In this document: piece by piece, positions 6,691-14,400 of the stretch | Layout: every line of letters begins with the position of its first letter | Position numbering within the stretch: the stretch's first letter is position 1 | Assembly: GCA_045654805.1 (NCBI GenBank) | Contig: JAZOOD010000025.1 | Location: forward strand, 1-29,561 | Direction: 5' to 3' | DNA from: CAZNKU01 sp045654805 | GTDB lineage: Bacteria > Bacillota > Clostridia > Monoglobales > Firm-18 | Length of the DNA stretch: 29,561 bases | Made by a program: the position numbers and the translations under genes | The notes under the pieces: generated by a model | What the model saw: the letters and a program-made list of their open reading frames with translations, nothing else | What the model was told of the DNA's origin: nothing | Database searches by the model: none

Positions 6691-8526
6691 TTAGAACGGC
6701 AACGAATCCTCGTCAATTATATCAAAAGCCGTTGTATCTTCCGGCTTTTTGAGACAAACGCAGTTGCAAGGATTGTGTAAAATCCTTTTCTTTTTAGTAT
6801 TCTTGTTCTTTTCCGTAATGAGCAATCCCTTGCGTTTCGCCCAAGATAAAAATGCCGTAGAGTTAAACCCCTCTGCCTGCATCAGCTTGTCAAACTGTGT
6901 CTTTATGATATAGATATATTTATCGTCCGTTGTACCCCAAATTTCACTTACAAACTCTGATTCGGGAGTAAACTTATTCATATTCATAGCAACACAATCG
7001 TAAATGTATTCCAATGCCCTTGTGTTTAAAGATACATTATCCTTTGTTATCAAAAACAGCTCTATATCTTCAATATCCAATGTCTGACCGTCTTTAAAAA
7101 TCCATTCCTCAATGAGCTTGTCTGCAGTTAAAATAATGCTTGCTGCCATTGCCTGCTTTTCCGTTGTCTTGCCATTTGAAAGTAGCTTGTAAAAGTCTTT
7201 TTGACAAGTTATTGCATATTCCATATTGTCCGGGTCTTGCAGCATTTCAACAAACATTTTGCCTGCAAAACCGTAGTTTTTCTTTATGGTATCAGCTACC
7301 TCTACAGGATTGTTGAATAGTTTTAAATCCTTACAATCAATTTCAATTACTCTGTTTATTGCACCTGCTCCACTTGAACTATTAGAGATTGGCATTTCGC
7401 CTGTTGTTATGATGCAATTATTCCAGGTTTGTACCTTCTGCAGTCCGCCTGTTTTCTGACCTCTTGAACGCCCTACTCCTTCGGATAACTGATAAATCAT
7501 AGTATCAAAATCCTTACGGTCCTTTACAATCTGTAATTCATCAATTATAAGGGGCATAGAATTCACAAAGCCTGCTGACAGTTCCTGTGCGACAGCTGTG
7601 CTATTGAAGGTGTGCCAATACTCACCGCTTTTAGGATTAGCCCATACAGAAGTTGCAAGCATCAAAGCAACTGTTTTACCTGCCTCCGTACCTCCCCAAA
7701 GATGTACAAAGAATACAAGAGAGTTACAAGGTTTAACGAGAACACTCGCAAAGCTTGATGCTAAAATAAGCCTTGCTGATACGTTGCCTTTTCGTATCTT
7801 CTTTACAAGCTCAAACCATTTATCCGCCTTACCGTGTTCCTTTACGGATTCAAAAAAATGCTTATATGTAACCTCACCATCAAAAATCAAATCTTCACCA
7901 TAAGGTGAAAACCCATAATCATCAATCCATCCCAAACGGCCTACACTGTTAACTTCGGGTATTTTCTCATAATTGTAATGTTCAACATCAGACAGATAGC
8001 GTATTAAGTGCTTTGAGTTTTCGCTATTAACGGCTATGCCGTACTCTGCAAGGTTTATAATTGCCTGTGAGCTTGCAAGAGTTTTTTTATCGGCAATCAC
8101 ATAACGCCATTGTTTGTTTTTTCGATACGCAAGCTTTAATTTTTCCACACCGCTGTCAATGTTCACAAGCCTTTGGATTGGTAGTACGGGATGATTACAA
8201 GCCACAAACTCAAAACCAAATTTATCCGTGCCGGTAATACCTAAATCATCACACAACCACTCTCCACAATCTAATATCATATCTTGCCCCGTAAAGTCGG
8301 TTGTATTATTGATTGATAATCCCGATTTACTATTCATCATTTGAAAATAGTCTTTAAACATACTGATAAAATTTCTTATTTTTAACGAAAGTGCCTGGTC
8401 GTTAATTTTTACCATAAGTTGTTTTGCTTGCAGCGGGTTGTCTTTATATTGATATAGCCACTCATAAGGCTCTGTACCGTTTAAAAAATCATCCCTTGTA
8501 AATTGGGGAATTATAATATCCGCCAA
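6691..8526 (-). CDS. DUF927-type phage replicative helicase/ATPase
   Basis: A 611-residue P-loop ATPase of the DUF927 family, thought to act as the phage replicative helicase with the CHC2 primase encoded upstream. Walker A (GGTEAGKT) is at about 278-285 and Walker B (LIIDE) at about 326-330, followed by a sensor-like TTGEMP. The N-terminal 250 residues would bind DNA or partners. The start is TTG at 8526, one base after the primase stop, with AGGAGG at good spacing. The C-terminus ends DEDSLPF, resembling the acidic tip of SSB proteins. The gene abuts the iteron array. Confidence 0.8.
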   Translation of the reverse strand: MADIIIPQFTRDDFLNGTEPYEWLYQYKDNPLQAKQLMVKINDQALSLKIRNFISMFKDYFQMMNSKSGLSINNTTDFTGQDMILDCGEWLCDDLGITGTDKFGFEFVACNHPVLPIQRLVNIDSGVEKLKLAYRKNKQWRYVIADKKTLASSQAIINLAEYGIAVNSENSKHLIRYLSDVEHYNYEKIPEVNSVGRLGWIDDYGFSPYGEDLIFDGEVTYKHFFESVKEHGKADKWFELVKKIRKGNVSARLILASSFASVLVKPCNSLVFFVHLWGGTEAGKTVALMLATSVWANPKSGEYWHTFNSTAVAQELSAGFVNSMPLIIDELQIVKDRKDFDTMIYQLSEGVGRSRGQKTGGLQKVQTWNNCIITTGEMPISNSSSGAGAINRVIEIDCKDLKLFNNPVEVADTIKKNYGFAGKMFVEMLQDPDNMEYAITCQKDFYKLLSNGKTTEKQAMAASIILTADKLIEEWIFKDGQTLDIEDIELFLITKDNVSLNTRALEYIYDCVAMNMNKFTPESEFVSEIWGTTDDKYIYIIKTQFDKLMQAEGFNSTAFLSWAKRKGLLITEKNKNTKKKRILHNPCNCVCLKKPEDTTAFDIIDEDSLPF

Positions 8527-8527
8527 G

Positions 8528-9058
8528 TCAAATTCCTCCTTTCAGATTAATACTTTCAATTTCATTTATTATCATAGCTTTTACATATACCGCTCTTGCA
8601 AATAAATTGTCCCACGGCTCACTTTTATTTATTGTTTCTTCTGCAAATTTATAGCAGTCCTCAAGACAATCATACAAATTTGATTTTGATTCAACATAAC
8701 CGTTTTTTATTTCTCGGATAAGCTCTCTCTTTTTGGCCTGTTTCTTTGCCTCGGCTTTTTCTCTGTATGTAAGATTATTCTTTAAAGGCAATCCCAGGTT
8801 AAAAGCATCATTTATCTTTATTACAGCACCTTTGAAGGAAAGCCCATCAATCTTCATCACGAAATCAATAACGCTCCCCCACTCGCCACAGCCAAAACAT
8901 TTAAATTTAGTACCATTGGCAAACATCTTTAACGATGCTGTTTTTTCGGAATGAAAAGGGCAAGTTATAAAGCCTGCCCTGTTTGGTTTGAAGTTGTACA
9001 AATCAAATATGTCTTTCATAGTTATTCGGTTTGTTATTTCATCTGCAAAATTAATCAT
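8528..9058 (-). CDS. CHC2 zinc-finger primase-type protein
   Basis: A 176-residue protein with the zinc-binding domain of DnaG-type primases: CPFHSEKTASL at about 33-43 and CFGCGEWGSVIDFV at about 54-67. In this fold these Cys and His residues recognise the template for priming. The catalytic TOPRIM domain is absent, so it is either a primer-site recognition subunit or works with the DUF927 protein. The remaining 90 residues are helical and basic. It sits one base from the nuclease gene upstream and one from the helicase downstream. Confidence 0.8.
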   Translation of the reverse strand: MINFADEITNRITMKDIFDLYNFKPNRAGFITCPFHSEKTASLKMFANGTKFKCFGCGEWGSVIDFVMKIDGLSFKGAVIKINDAFNLGLPLKNNLTYREKAEAKKQAKKRELIREIKNGYVESKSNLYDCLEDCYKFAEETINKSEPWDNLFARAVYVKAMIINEIESINLKGGI

Positions 9059-9059
9059 T

Positions 9060-9578
9060 TTACTGACCTTCCAAATATACTTTTAATGAATAATGTAAAA
9101 TCTTGTTTATTAGTTTCGGTGTAGTTTCCTTTTTGCAAAAATGTAATTGAATATTAAATCTTTCCGCCCAGGCAAGATAACTTGCGATTAAAGAGTTAGG
9201 GTGCATTCTACTGCGGTATTTTCCGTCAAACATCTTTTCATAGTTTCCATCCTCTACAAGCAAATGCACCTTTGCATGGTCTTGCCTTGCACGTTTAAAT
9301 TCTCTTTCAAATCTCGCTCTGCCGGTAGTAAAACAACTACAAAGTTCGTCGAGGTTCATTTTCCTTTCAATTACAACAATTCGTCTAAGGTCCTTTTTTT
9401 GACCGTCTGTATCAACATAACCTACTGTATAATCACCGTAACTAAGAGCATCTCTTATGTACGGACAACCAAGATTTTTCATTCTGTGTCTAAATCGTTC
9501 TGTATCCTGTTCTCTTGTGTCTACAATCACATACATACTTCGCAATATTCTATCGATTTCAAAGTTGCTGTAACTCAA
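9060..9578 (-). CDS. ERCC4-type nuclease
   Basis: A 172-residue structure-specific endonuclease of the XPF/ERCC4 fold. The catalytic signature is complete: VDTREQ at about 18-23, GDYTV at about 47-51 and IERKMNLDEL at about 69-78 (the ERKxxxD core). Phage members are thought to process recombination or replication branches. The gene is with an ssDNA-binding protein and a RecA-like ATPase, so it fits a phage recombination module. The start is probably TTG with GAGGTG six bases upstream; the next ATG at codon 15 would cut close to the catalytic strand. Confidence 0.85.
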   Translation of the reverse strand: MSYSNFEIDRILRSMYVIVDTREQDTERFRHRMKNLGCPYIRDALSYGDYTVGYVDTDGQKKDLRRIVVIERKMNLDELCSCFTTGRARFEREFKRARQDHAKVHLLVEDGNYEKMFDGKYRSRMHPNSLIASYLAWAERFNIQLHFCKKETTPKLINKILHYSLKVYLEGQ

Positions 9579-9590
9579 AACTTCACCTCA

Positions 9591-10154
9591 TTAGAATGGC
9601 AAATCATCATCGTTTACGTTTGATACCGGAGCAAAATCAGTTGTAGAATCTGTCTGCAATAACTTGTCTGCCGGCACAGTAAATTTACCGCTCTTAATTG
9701 TGTCAGTATCCCTAAATGCACAACATTCTGTAAAGAAACCGCGTTTACCGTCATATTCGTATTCCTTATTACGGAATAATCCTCCCACGGTTTTGCCTAC
9801 AAGAGTTTTTTCATCCCAGTTCCAATGATAACCGTTATTACTATCCTCGACTGCCTGTATGGCTGTTTTGAAGGTCCTCATAGTCCAATTATCTTTTTCA
9901 CTTCCGTCATCCTTTGGAATGTTCAATCTATACGAACCCTTCCATTTCTTATCTTCCTGGTTCTGATTCGCATAATTTCTGCGATAAAAATCTTTATATT
10001 CACCATCCACAATGTCAAAATCCAATTTTAAAACACTGCCCCAATCGTATGTAAGTTCTTCCACATTCAATATCTTTAAGATATAACCTCCTGCAGGTAG
10101 TTTTTCCGTCTCTGTGTAAGCTGTTGCATTTGCGTATCCTTTTAGTTCTTTCAT
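9591..10154 (-). CDS. DUF669 phage ssDNA-binding protein
   Basis: A 187-residue OB-fold type protein of the DUF669 family, used by phages in place of SSB. It starts with an LPAGGYILKILNVEE strand segment and ends NVNDDDLPF, an almost exact SSB-type acidic tip that recruits replication and repair proteins. It overlaps the ATPase gene upstream by four bases. With the ERCC4 nuclease and AAA ATPase it forms the phage recombination/replication set. Confidence 0.85.
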   Translation of the reverse strand: MKELKGYANATAYTETEKLPAGGYILKILNVEELTYDWGSVLKLDFDIVDGEYKDFYRRNYANQNQEDKKWKGSYRLNIPKDDGSEKDNWTMRTFKTAIQAVEDSNNGYHWNWDEKTLVGKTVGGLFRNKEYEYDGKRGFFTECCAFRDTDTIKSGKFTVPADKLLQTDSTTDFAPVSNVNDDDLPF

Positions 10155-10780
10155 TTTTCTTCGTCTCCTTTTTCATTTAATCCCCAATATTCTCTAATTT
10201 TTTGGTCCACAAATTTCAAATCATTATCAATCTCTAAATCAAACATTTCCATCGGTGATTTTGCCGTTGTCATTCCGTCTGATTGAGTTATAAACATATG
10301 CTTTCCGTTATCGGAAGTACAAAGCAGCACTATGGAAAATAAACCCTCGACCGTTAACTGATTGTCAAGCATTTTGCCTATTGTCTTGGCTTTAATTTTT
10401 CCTGTTTCCGTCTGCTCTGTATGATGCAGAAAATACACAATTACATCATCCGGTAAGGATTTAATTATGTAATCAATCATATTACGGAACCTTACCGCAA
10501 TATCAGTAAATTTAGTGTAGCCCGTTTCCTTTGCTCTGTTAAACATTTCAAACGCCAATAAATACTGACTATCATCAATAACATACTTCTTGTATTCTGC
10601 TTTTTTTAGCTCTGCACCAATACTTGAATAATCGGCATTTTTTATGTTTTGCAGCTTCTTTCTGAATGGCAGCGGTTTATTTGCCACATTAAAAACCAAA
10701 ACTTCATCCTCGTTGAAATTTCTTAATGATGTACTCTTACCCGAACCGCTTTCACCTAAAATCAAAACAGGAATACCCAT
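10151..10780 (-). CDS. Phage RecA-like AAA ATPase (AAA_24/Sak4-like)
   Basis: A 209-residue P-loop ATPase. Walker A is GESGSGKST at about residues 9-17, Walker B is the YVIDDSQ segment near 67-73, and a polar sensor region (YFLHHTEQTE) follows near 116. This matches the AAA_24 family of phage nucleotide-binding proteins, related to Sak4 single-strand annealing ATPases. Its operon place beside the DUF669 protein supports a role in ssDNA annealing or recombination. Its start overlaps the previous stop as TAATG. Confidence 0.8.
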   Translation of the reverse strand: MGIPVLILGESGSGKSTSLRNFNEDEVLVFNVANKPLPFRKKLQNIKNADYSSIGAELKKAEYKKYVIDDSQYLLAFEMFNRAKETGYTKFTDIAVRFRNMIDYIIKSLPDDVIVYFLHHTEQTETGKIKAKTIGKMLDNQLTVEGLFSIVLLCTSDNGKHMFITQSDGMTTAKSPMEMFDLEIDNDLKFVDQKIREYWGLNEKGDEEK

Positions 10781-10911
10781 TAAATAACACCTCGTTTCTT
10801 TAAGCTCAAATATATTGCTGTAACCTGCTTGTCCGACATCTTACCGACTTTATTTTTCCAATTATATGCTTTTGATACCGCACTTCTCATTTCTGCAATA
10901 GGAACGCCCAT
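10780..10911 (-). CDS. Small phage protein, unknown
   Basis: A 43-residue basic protein (starts MGVPIAEMRSAVSKAYNWK). GGAGG about nine bases upstream supports the ATG at 10911, and the stop overlaps the next start by one base. The helix-rich sequence ending in LSLKKRGVI is compatible with a small DNA-associated helper, but nothing firm can be said. Confidence 0.6.
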   Translation of the reverse strand: MGVPIAEMRSAVSKAYNWKNKVGKMSDKQVTAIYLSLKKRGVI

Positions 10912-10915
10912 AAAA

Positions 10916-11095
10916 TCAATCCTCCAAATCTTCAATAGTCTTACCTGTATTACCGCATTCCTCACGAATACATTTTTTAAGATGTTTCATATCAGTTTGA
11001 ATTTCCTTTTGCCTTGCCCTTAACTGCCCAATCTGTTCATCTATATCGTCAAGCTCAAAGGCTAATTTCATATAGGTTGTTTTAAGACCGTTCAT
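10916..11095 (-). CDS. Small coiled-coil phage protein
   Basis: A 59-residue helical protein with a heptad-like segment (ELDDIDEQIGQLRARQKEIQ). No known family. The start at 11095 follows GAGGAGG by six bases; two in-frame ATGs lie closer to that site. It overlaps the end of the previous gene by 14 bases. Confidence 0.6.
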   Translation of the reverse strand: MNGLKTTYMKLAFELDDIDEQIGQLRARQKEIQTDMKHLKKCIREECGNTGKTIEDLED

Positions 11096-11267
11096 CTTCA
11101 TCCTCCTCAACCTTTACCCAATTACCGGAATAAAACCATTCTATAAATTCTTTCTTATCTTCCTCGTTGTTCAAAACGCATTCCAAAGCATAAACATAGG
11201 CATCTTCCGCATCCACCCTTACAACCTCATTTTCGGTATGCTCTCTCTTTACTTTTTTATAAAACAC
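11082..11267 (-). CDS. Small acidic phage protein, unknown
   Basis: An approximately 61-residue acidic protein ending KVEEDEDERS. The start is uncertain: GTG at 11267 has AGGTGG eight bases upstream, while GTG at 11279 would extend it by four residues. Both ends overlap neighbouring genes, and its acidic tail codons double as the ribosome binding site of the next gene. Confidence 0.5.
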   Translation of the reverse strand: MFYKKVKREHTENEVVRVDAEDAYVYALECVLNNEEDKKEFIEWFYSGNWVKVEEDEDERS

Positions 11268-11505
11268 TTGACATACCACCTTTGTATGGTGTAAACTTAT
11301 GGTGATTTAATTTGGTATGCTTATAGTGTACTTGTCCGTTACGTGGTCGAGACGTAGCGGACTTTTTTCTGTTTATAAGGCATAAAAACAACACAAGCAA
11401 TACCAAAGCTATAAGCCCATCCTTTATTGACATACTGTTACATTCCATACCGCCTACAATACCAAGCATTAAAAAGCCAATAAGAACATTAACTATCTTT
11501 TTCAT
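11257..11505 (-). CDS. Small two-helix membrane protein
   Basis: An 82-residue protein with two hydrophobic segments (about 5-19 and 32-46) followed by a basic, His-rich soluble tail. The ATG at 11505 is preceded by GAGGTGAACAGG. Function unknown; the position in the early operon suggests a phage accessory rather than a holin, which would lie with late genes. Confidence 0.6.
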   Translation of the reverse strand: MKKIVNVLIGFLMLGIVGGMECNSMSIKDGLIALVLLVLFLCLINRKKSATSRPRNGQVHYKHTKLNHHKFTPYKGGMSSVL

Positions 11506-11947
11506 CCTGTTCACCTCTAACTGCAATCTCGCCACATTCATTCACTCTGTGAAATTCATTAGCCTTTTTGACAATTGATTTCAGCATGCATATTTCCTTT
11601 AACTCTTTGCTGGTATTTTTACTATACTGTACATTTTTAACTAAATGATATAGCATCTGTGTAGCTTGTCTGTCATCAATATGTACGTTTAGACCTCCGC
11701 ACCATAATGGCCAACATGAAAAGTCAAGGTTTGCACCTCTAAGGTTTGCATCTTCAAGGTTTGCACGTTCAAGGTTTGCACCTACAAGGTTTGCACGTTC
11801 AAGGTTTGCACCTACAAGGTTTGCACGTTCAAGGTTTGCACGTTCAAGGTTTGCACCTACAAGGTTTGCACGTTCACCTTTCAATCCACCGCTACTTAAC
11901 CACAACTTATGATTGTCCAAAATCTTATCTAACGTTTCTTTGTTCAT
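11489..11947 (-). CDS. Pentapeptide-repeat protein
   Basis: A 152-residue protein with about ten tandem A(N/D)LxxA-type pentapeptides at residues 24-75 (ERANL, VGANL, EDANL, RGANL). These would fold into a right-handed quadrilateral beta-helix of roughly 2.5 turns. A helical C-terminal part of about 75 residues follows. Some pentapeptide-repeat proteins mimic DNA and inhibit gyrase, but this one is short and its role in the phage is unknown. The repeats are nearly identical at DNA level, so repeat number may vary between strains. It starts immediately after the stop of the previous gene. Confidence 0.8.
   Translation of the reverse strand: MNKETLDKILDNHKLWLSSGGLKGERANLVGANLERANLERANLVGANLERANLVGANLERANLEDANLRGANLDFSCWPLWCGGLNVHIDDRQATQMLYHLVKNVQYSKNTSKELKEICMLKSIVKKANEFHRVNECGEIAVRGEQDEKDS
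11726..11875. repeat. Ten tandem 15-bp repeats
   Basis: Ten units of AAGGTTTGCA plus a variable five bases (CGTTC or CCTAC in eight of ten) run in exact 15-bp period inside the pentapeptide gene. Gain or loss of units by slippage would keep the frame and lengthen or shorten the beta-helix. Confidence 0.9.
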
Positions 11948-12118
11948 CTAATATCCCTCCATATATCTTTCATACATTTTCTCAATTTCTTCATCAGATG
12001 CACTTGCAAAAGCACAACTAAATTCTTTAAAGTTCAATACACAACCGTCGCATTGGTCCGTTGTTCCTCGCCAATTACAATAGTCGCTTAATTCTTTGCG
12101 TTTTTGTTTGGTGTTCAT
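11948..12118 (-). CDS. Small Cys-containing phage protein
   Basis: A 56-residue protein with four cysteines (YCNWRGTTDQCDGCVLN, then SCAF), which could bind one zinc ion. Similar sequences are common in clostridial prophages without known function. GGAGGT precedes the ATG at 12118. The stop is followed directly by the pentapeptide gene. Confidence 0.65.
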   Translation of the reverse strand: MNTKQKRKELSDYCNWRGTTDQCDGCVLNFKEFSCAFASASDEEIEKMYERYMEGY

Positions 12119-12120
12119 TT

Positions 12121-12321
12121 CTAACCTCCGCATAAGTAATTTGCCAACTCACCAATGGTTATCATAGAGCCTTGTAACTTAATTTTCCCTTTGCGAATTA
12201 TCCTGGCTAATGTACTAACCGCTATTCCCAAAAACTCTGCAACATACTTTCGTGTCATTAACATCGGGCATCCTTGCTCTTTAAGATACAAAAGCATTTC
12301 TCTGTAATTCCTCTTTTCCAT
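12121..12321 (-). CDS. Excisionase-family helix-turn-helix protein
   Basis: A 66-residue DNA-binding protein of the excisionase/MerR-like HTH class: TRKYVAEFLGIAVSTLARIIRKGKI is the helix-turn-helix followed by the wing. It is the first gene of the long leftward operon, preceded by AAAGGAGG. It could be the phage excisionase, although it lies 5 kb from the integrase, or an early regulator. Distinguishing these needs experiment. Confidence 0.7.
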   Translation of the reverse strand: MEKRNYREMLLYLKEQGCPMLMTRKYVAEFLGIAVSTLARIIRKGKIKLQGSMITIGELANYLCGG

Positions 12322-12534
12322 ATATATTCCTCCTTTCCCTTGCCGCCTTGCAAATGACTGATGGCGTTGGTGTTACAATATGGCTATCAATAATAAATTT
12401 AAAATATTTTTTGGAGGTCATACAAATGTCTATTTTTTCGTATGAAGTAATTACCATCAGCCATATGTAAAGCGACAAGTATTTTATTGTGTTTTATTTA
12501 ATTTTGTGCTATAATTTCTTTTGAGGTGATTGCC
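12322..12534. promoter_or_regulatory. Divergent early promoter region with rightward sigma-A promoter
   Basis: This 213-bp region separates the leftward early operon from the rightward gene at 12535. TTGTGT (12487-12492) and TATAAT (12510-12515) with a 17-bp spacer form a clear rightward promoter. A short inverted repeat (TGATGG near 12360, CCATCA near 12456) and two copies of ATATGGCT on opposite strands may be operator elements. The leftward promoter is not obvious. Confidence 0.55.
12426..12470 (+). CDS. Possible 14-residue leader peptide
   Basis: A 15-codon frame (MSIFSYEVITISHM, then stop) begins eight bases after a perfect GGAGGT. Because the ribosome binding site is so good in a region with no other gene, it may be a translated leader or signal-like peptide. 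It could also be chance. Confidence 0.25.
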   Translation: MSIFSYEVITISHM

Positions 12535-13203
12535 ATGAACAATTTACAAGAAAAATATGCAAACATTAAATTTTCTGGAATGAATACCGAGCATAAAACA
12601 AATTTTAAAAAAAGTAACGCATATCAAAAAATGCTAGATACTCATGGTATTTGTTATAAAATTATTCGTAATAACGTTGTTATATCAGAATATAAAGGGA
12701 TTGAAAATGTAGAAACAGACACTCAAAAAAGATATATAGGATTTGAGCCAAACGTCGACATTAAGCAACTCGACACGCTTATCAATCCTGTAAACGAAAA
12801 AATATATGTAATTGACGTGCATACACAATTCCACAAAAAAGAAGCATATCAATTAAAAGTGTACTACCAAACGGAACACGAATACATAAATTCTAAAATT
12901 CTGTCTGGAAATACTGTATTCAACATCAACAATCCAAATAATTCAATAATTGGAAACAATAATTTTACAACTATAAATTGTGAAAGTTTGATTTCGGAAT
13001 TGAAAACAAAAGCAAGTGATTCTGTTGAAGATAAAACAGAATTACAACAAATAATTACTCTATTAGAAAAAATAATTAACGAAGATTGCCCTCCCCAAAA
13101 AGGTATGTTCTCCAAGTTTTCTTCCATTATGGAAAAACATTCATGGTTAACCAGTTCAATTCCTCAACTTTTAATTAATTGGTTGATAAATCCACCTCTT
13201 TGA
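12535..13203 (+). CDS. Unknown lysogeny-region protein with AbiTii-like tail layout
   Basis: A 222-residue protein expressed rightward from its own promoter, away from the lytic operon. No family is recognised. Residues 1-125 are mixed alpha/beta. Then comes an Asn-rich strand repeat (FNINNPNNSIIGNNN), a Glu/Lys helical segment, and a hydrophobic amphipathic tail (SWLTSSIPQLLINWLINPPL). This order of Asn-rich strand, helices and membrane-seeking tail also occurs at the C-terminus of AbiTii-like and other abortive-infection proteins. That makes a superinfection-exclusion or defence role plausible, by analogy only. The gene is very AT rich, like its lysogeny neighbours. Confidence 0.6.
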   Translation: MNNLQEKYANIKFSGMNTEHKTNFKKSNAYQKMLDTHGICYKIIRNNVVISEYKGIENVETDTQKRYIGFEPNVDIKQLDTLINPVNEKIYVIDVHTQFHKKEAYQLKVYYQTEHEYINSKILSGNTVFNINNPNNSIIGNNNFTTINCESLISELKTKASDSVEDKTELQQIITLLEKIINEDCPPQKGMFSKFSSIMEKHSWLTSSIPQLLINWLINPPL

Positions 13204-13348
13204 TTTCACTACCAATCACAATTTTAATCACGACCTCCGTATCTCCAGATGCTGAGGTTGTTATTTTATAATCTTTTACATTTGGAATGTCAACCCCATT
13301 TATAGCAACACAAGAAATACTATCTACAGTTTGAAATGATATTTCCAC
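13175..13348 (-). CDS. Small protein convergent with and overlapping the preceding gene
   Basis: A 57-residue, beta-rich protein (starts MEISFQTVDSISCVAINGVD) beginning at a GTG preceded by GGAAGGTG. Its last nine codons overlap the end of the opposite-strand gene by 29 bp. It follows the Cro-like gene in the leftward immunity transcript. Function unknown; its place suggests a regulator or immunity accessory. Confidence 0.5.
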   Translation of the reverse strand: MEISFQTVDSISCVAINGVDIPNVKDYKITTSASGDTEVVIKIVIGSEIKEVDLSTN

Positions 13349-13378
13349 TCTCTCACCTTCCTTTTGTTTCGTTATCGT

Positions 13379-13594
13379 TTAAGCAACATTTTCAGTAAAA
13401 AAAATATTGCTTTCAAGATTATATTTTTCTTTTATAACCTGAATTTCCGATAATAGGAAATCGGACTTGCCATTAATCTTTGCTGATATGGTCGCAACAC
13501 TTAACCCTAATAAATCCGCGATATCATTATAAGTTAAACCATTACTCCTTAACCATCCCTTAAAATTAGCATAAGGGCTATGTATCAAATCCAT
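13379..13594 (-). CDS. Cro-like helix-turn-helix regulator
   Basis: A 71-residue DNA-binding protein with one XRE-type helix-turn-helix (LTYNDIADLLGLSVATISAKING, about residues 20-42). It is divergent from the CI-like repressor gene, the position of Cro. AAAGGAG precedes the ATG at 13594. Its promoter carries two operator copies over the -10 and -35 boxes, so it should be repressed in the lysogen and be the first gene switched on at induction. Confidence 0.75.
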   Translation of the reverse strand: MDLIHSPYANFKGWLRSNGLTYNDIADLLGLSVATISAKINGKSDFLLSEIQVIKEKYNLESNIFFTENVA

Positions 13595-13615
13595 AAGCAA
13601 CGCTCCTTTCTTTTC

Positions 13616-13752
13616 GTTGCTTTTATGATAACACAGTTTTGTTGCTTTGTCAATAACAAAATCAAAATTTTTTAAAATATTTTTTAATTTGATAAAAAAA
13701 TACTTGCATTTCGTTATAATTTGTGATAACATATTGTTGCGGAGGTGATAAC
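13616..13752. promoter_or_regulatory. Immunity control region with four repressor operators and divergent promoters
   Basis: Four sites share the form GTTGC-N7-ATAAC: 13616-13632, 13641-13657, 13713-13730 (18 bp, GTTAT half) and 13736-13752. The leftward promoter has TTGACA (13648-13653 on the minus strand), 17 bp and TATCAT (13625-13630), so the first site covers -10 and the second covers -35. The rightward promoter has TATAAT (13715-13720) with a weak -35; the third site covers this -10 and the fourth overlaps the repressor's ribosome binding site. This is a symmetrical lysis/lysogeny switch. Confidence 0.75.
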
Positions 13753-13753
13753 C

Positions 13754-14392
13754 TTGTTTGGTAAAAGATTAAAGGAATTAAGGGAAAATCGTAATTACTC
13801 TATGGATAAATTTGTCGAGTTATATAATCAACGCTATGATGCAAAGATGAATAAAAGTACATTAAGTAGATATGAAAATGGCTTGCAGGATCCTATTTAT
13901 ACAGTTGTTGTCAATATAGCAAACTTTTTTGGTGTTAGTGTTGACTATATCTCCGGTGGGACCGATACATCAAAAATTGATTTGTCTGCATACGGAATAC
14001 AACCTATCCAATTAAAGAAATTCCCCATACTTGGCGAAATTGCTTGCGGACAACCTATATATGCTAATGAAGATTACGAAACATTTATCGAAGCAAGCTC
14101 TGATATAAAAGCGGATTTCTGTTTGGTAGCAAAAGGCGACAGTATGATAAACGCACGTATCTTTGACGGCGATGTAGTTTTCATTAAAAGTCAGCCTGAT
14201 GTTAATAATGGCGAAATAGCAGCAGTTATTATTAATGATGAAGCTACTTTAAAAAGAGTATATAAATATGACAATCGTGTAGAGCTTCGCCCGGAAAATC
14301 CAACACACCAAGTGTTTAATTATGAAGGTGAAGAACTTAATCATATTAAAATACTTGGCAAGGCTGTTGCTTTTCAAAGTTATATAAAGTAG
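13754..14392 (+). CDS. CI-type phage repressor with S24 autoprotease
   Basis: The prophage repressor, 212 residues. An N-terminal XRE helix-turn-helix (about 3-62) binds the operators; a C-terminal LexA/S24 peptidase domain (about 90-212) allows RecA-stimulated self-cleavage. The catalytic pair is visible: Ser130 in KGDSMINARIFDGD and Lys167 in EATLKRVY. The predicted cleavage site is Cys98-Gly99 in GEIACGQP, a variant of the usual Ala-Gly found in Firmicutes repressors. The start is a TTG at 13754 six bases after GGAGGT; an in-frame GTG three codons earlier overlaps that site. The rare start and the operator over the ribosome binding site should keep repressor levels low. Confidence 0.85.
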   Translation: MFGKRLKELRENRNYSMDKFVELYNQRYDAKMNKSTLSRYENGLQDPIYTVVVNIANFFGVSVDYISGGTDTSKIDLSAYGIQPIQLKKFPILGEIACGQPIYANEDYETFIEASSDIKADFCLVAKGDSMINARIFDGDVVFIKSQPDVNNGEIAAVIINDEATLKRVYKYDNRVELRPENPTHQVFNYEGEELNHIKILGKAVAFQSYIK

Positions 14393-14400
14393 GTGTTAAA

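Noticed and set aside
11726..11875. CRISPR array, suggested by regular repeats
   Set aside because: The period is 15 bp with no unique spacers, and the repeats encode pentapeptides in frame.
12281..12478. Minus-strand reading frame of about 65 codons in the early control region
   Set aside because: It has no ribosome binding site, crosses the start region of the excisionase-like gene and lies over the divergent promoter; composition is not gene-like.
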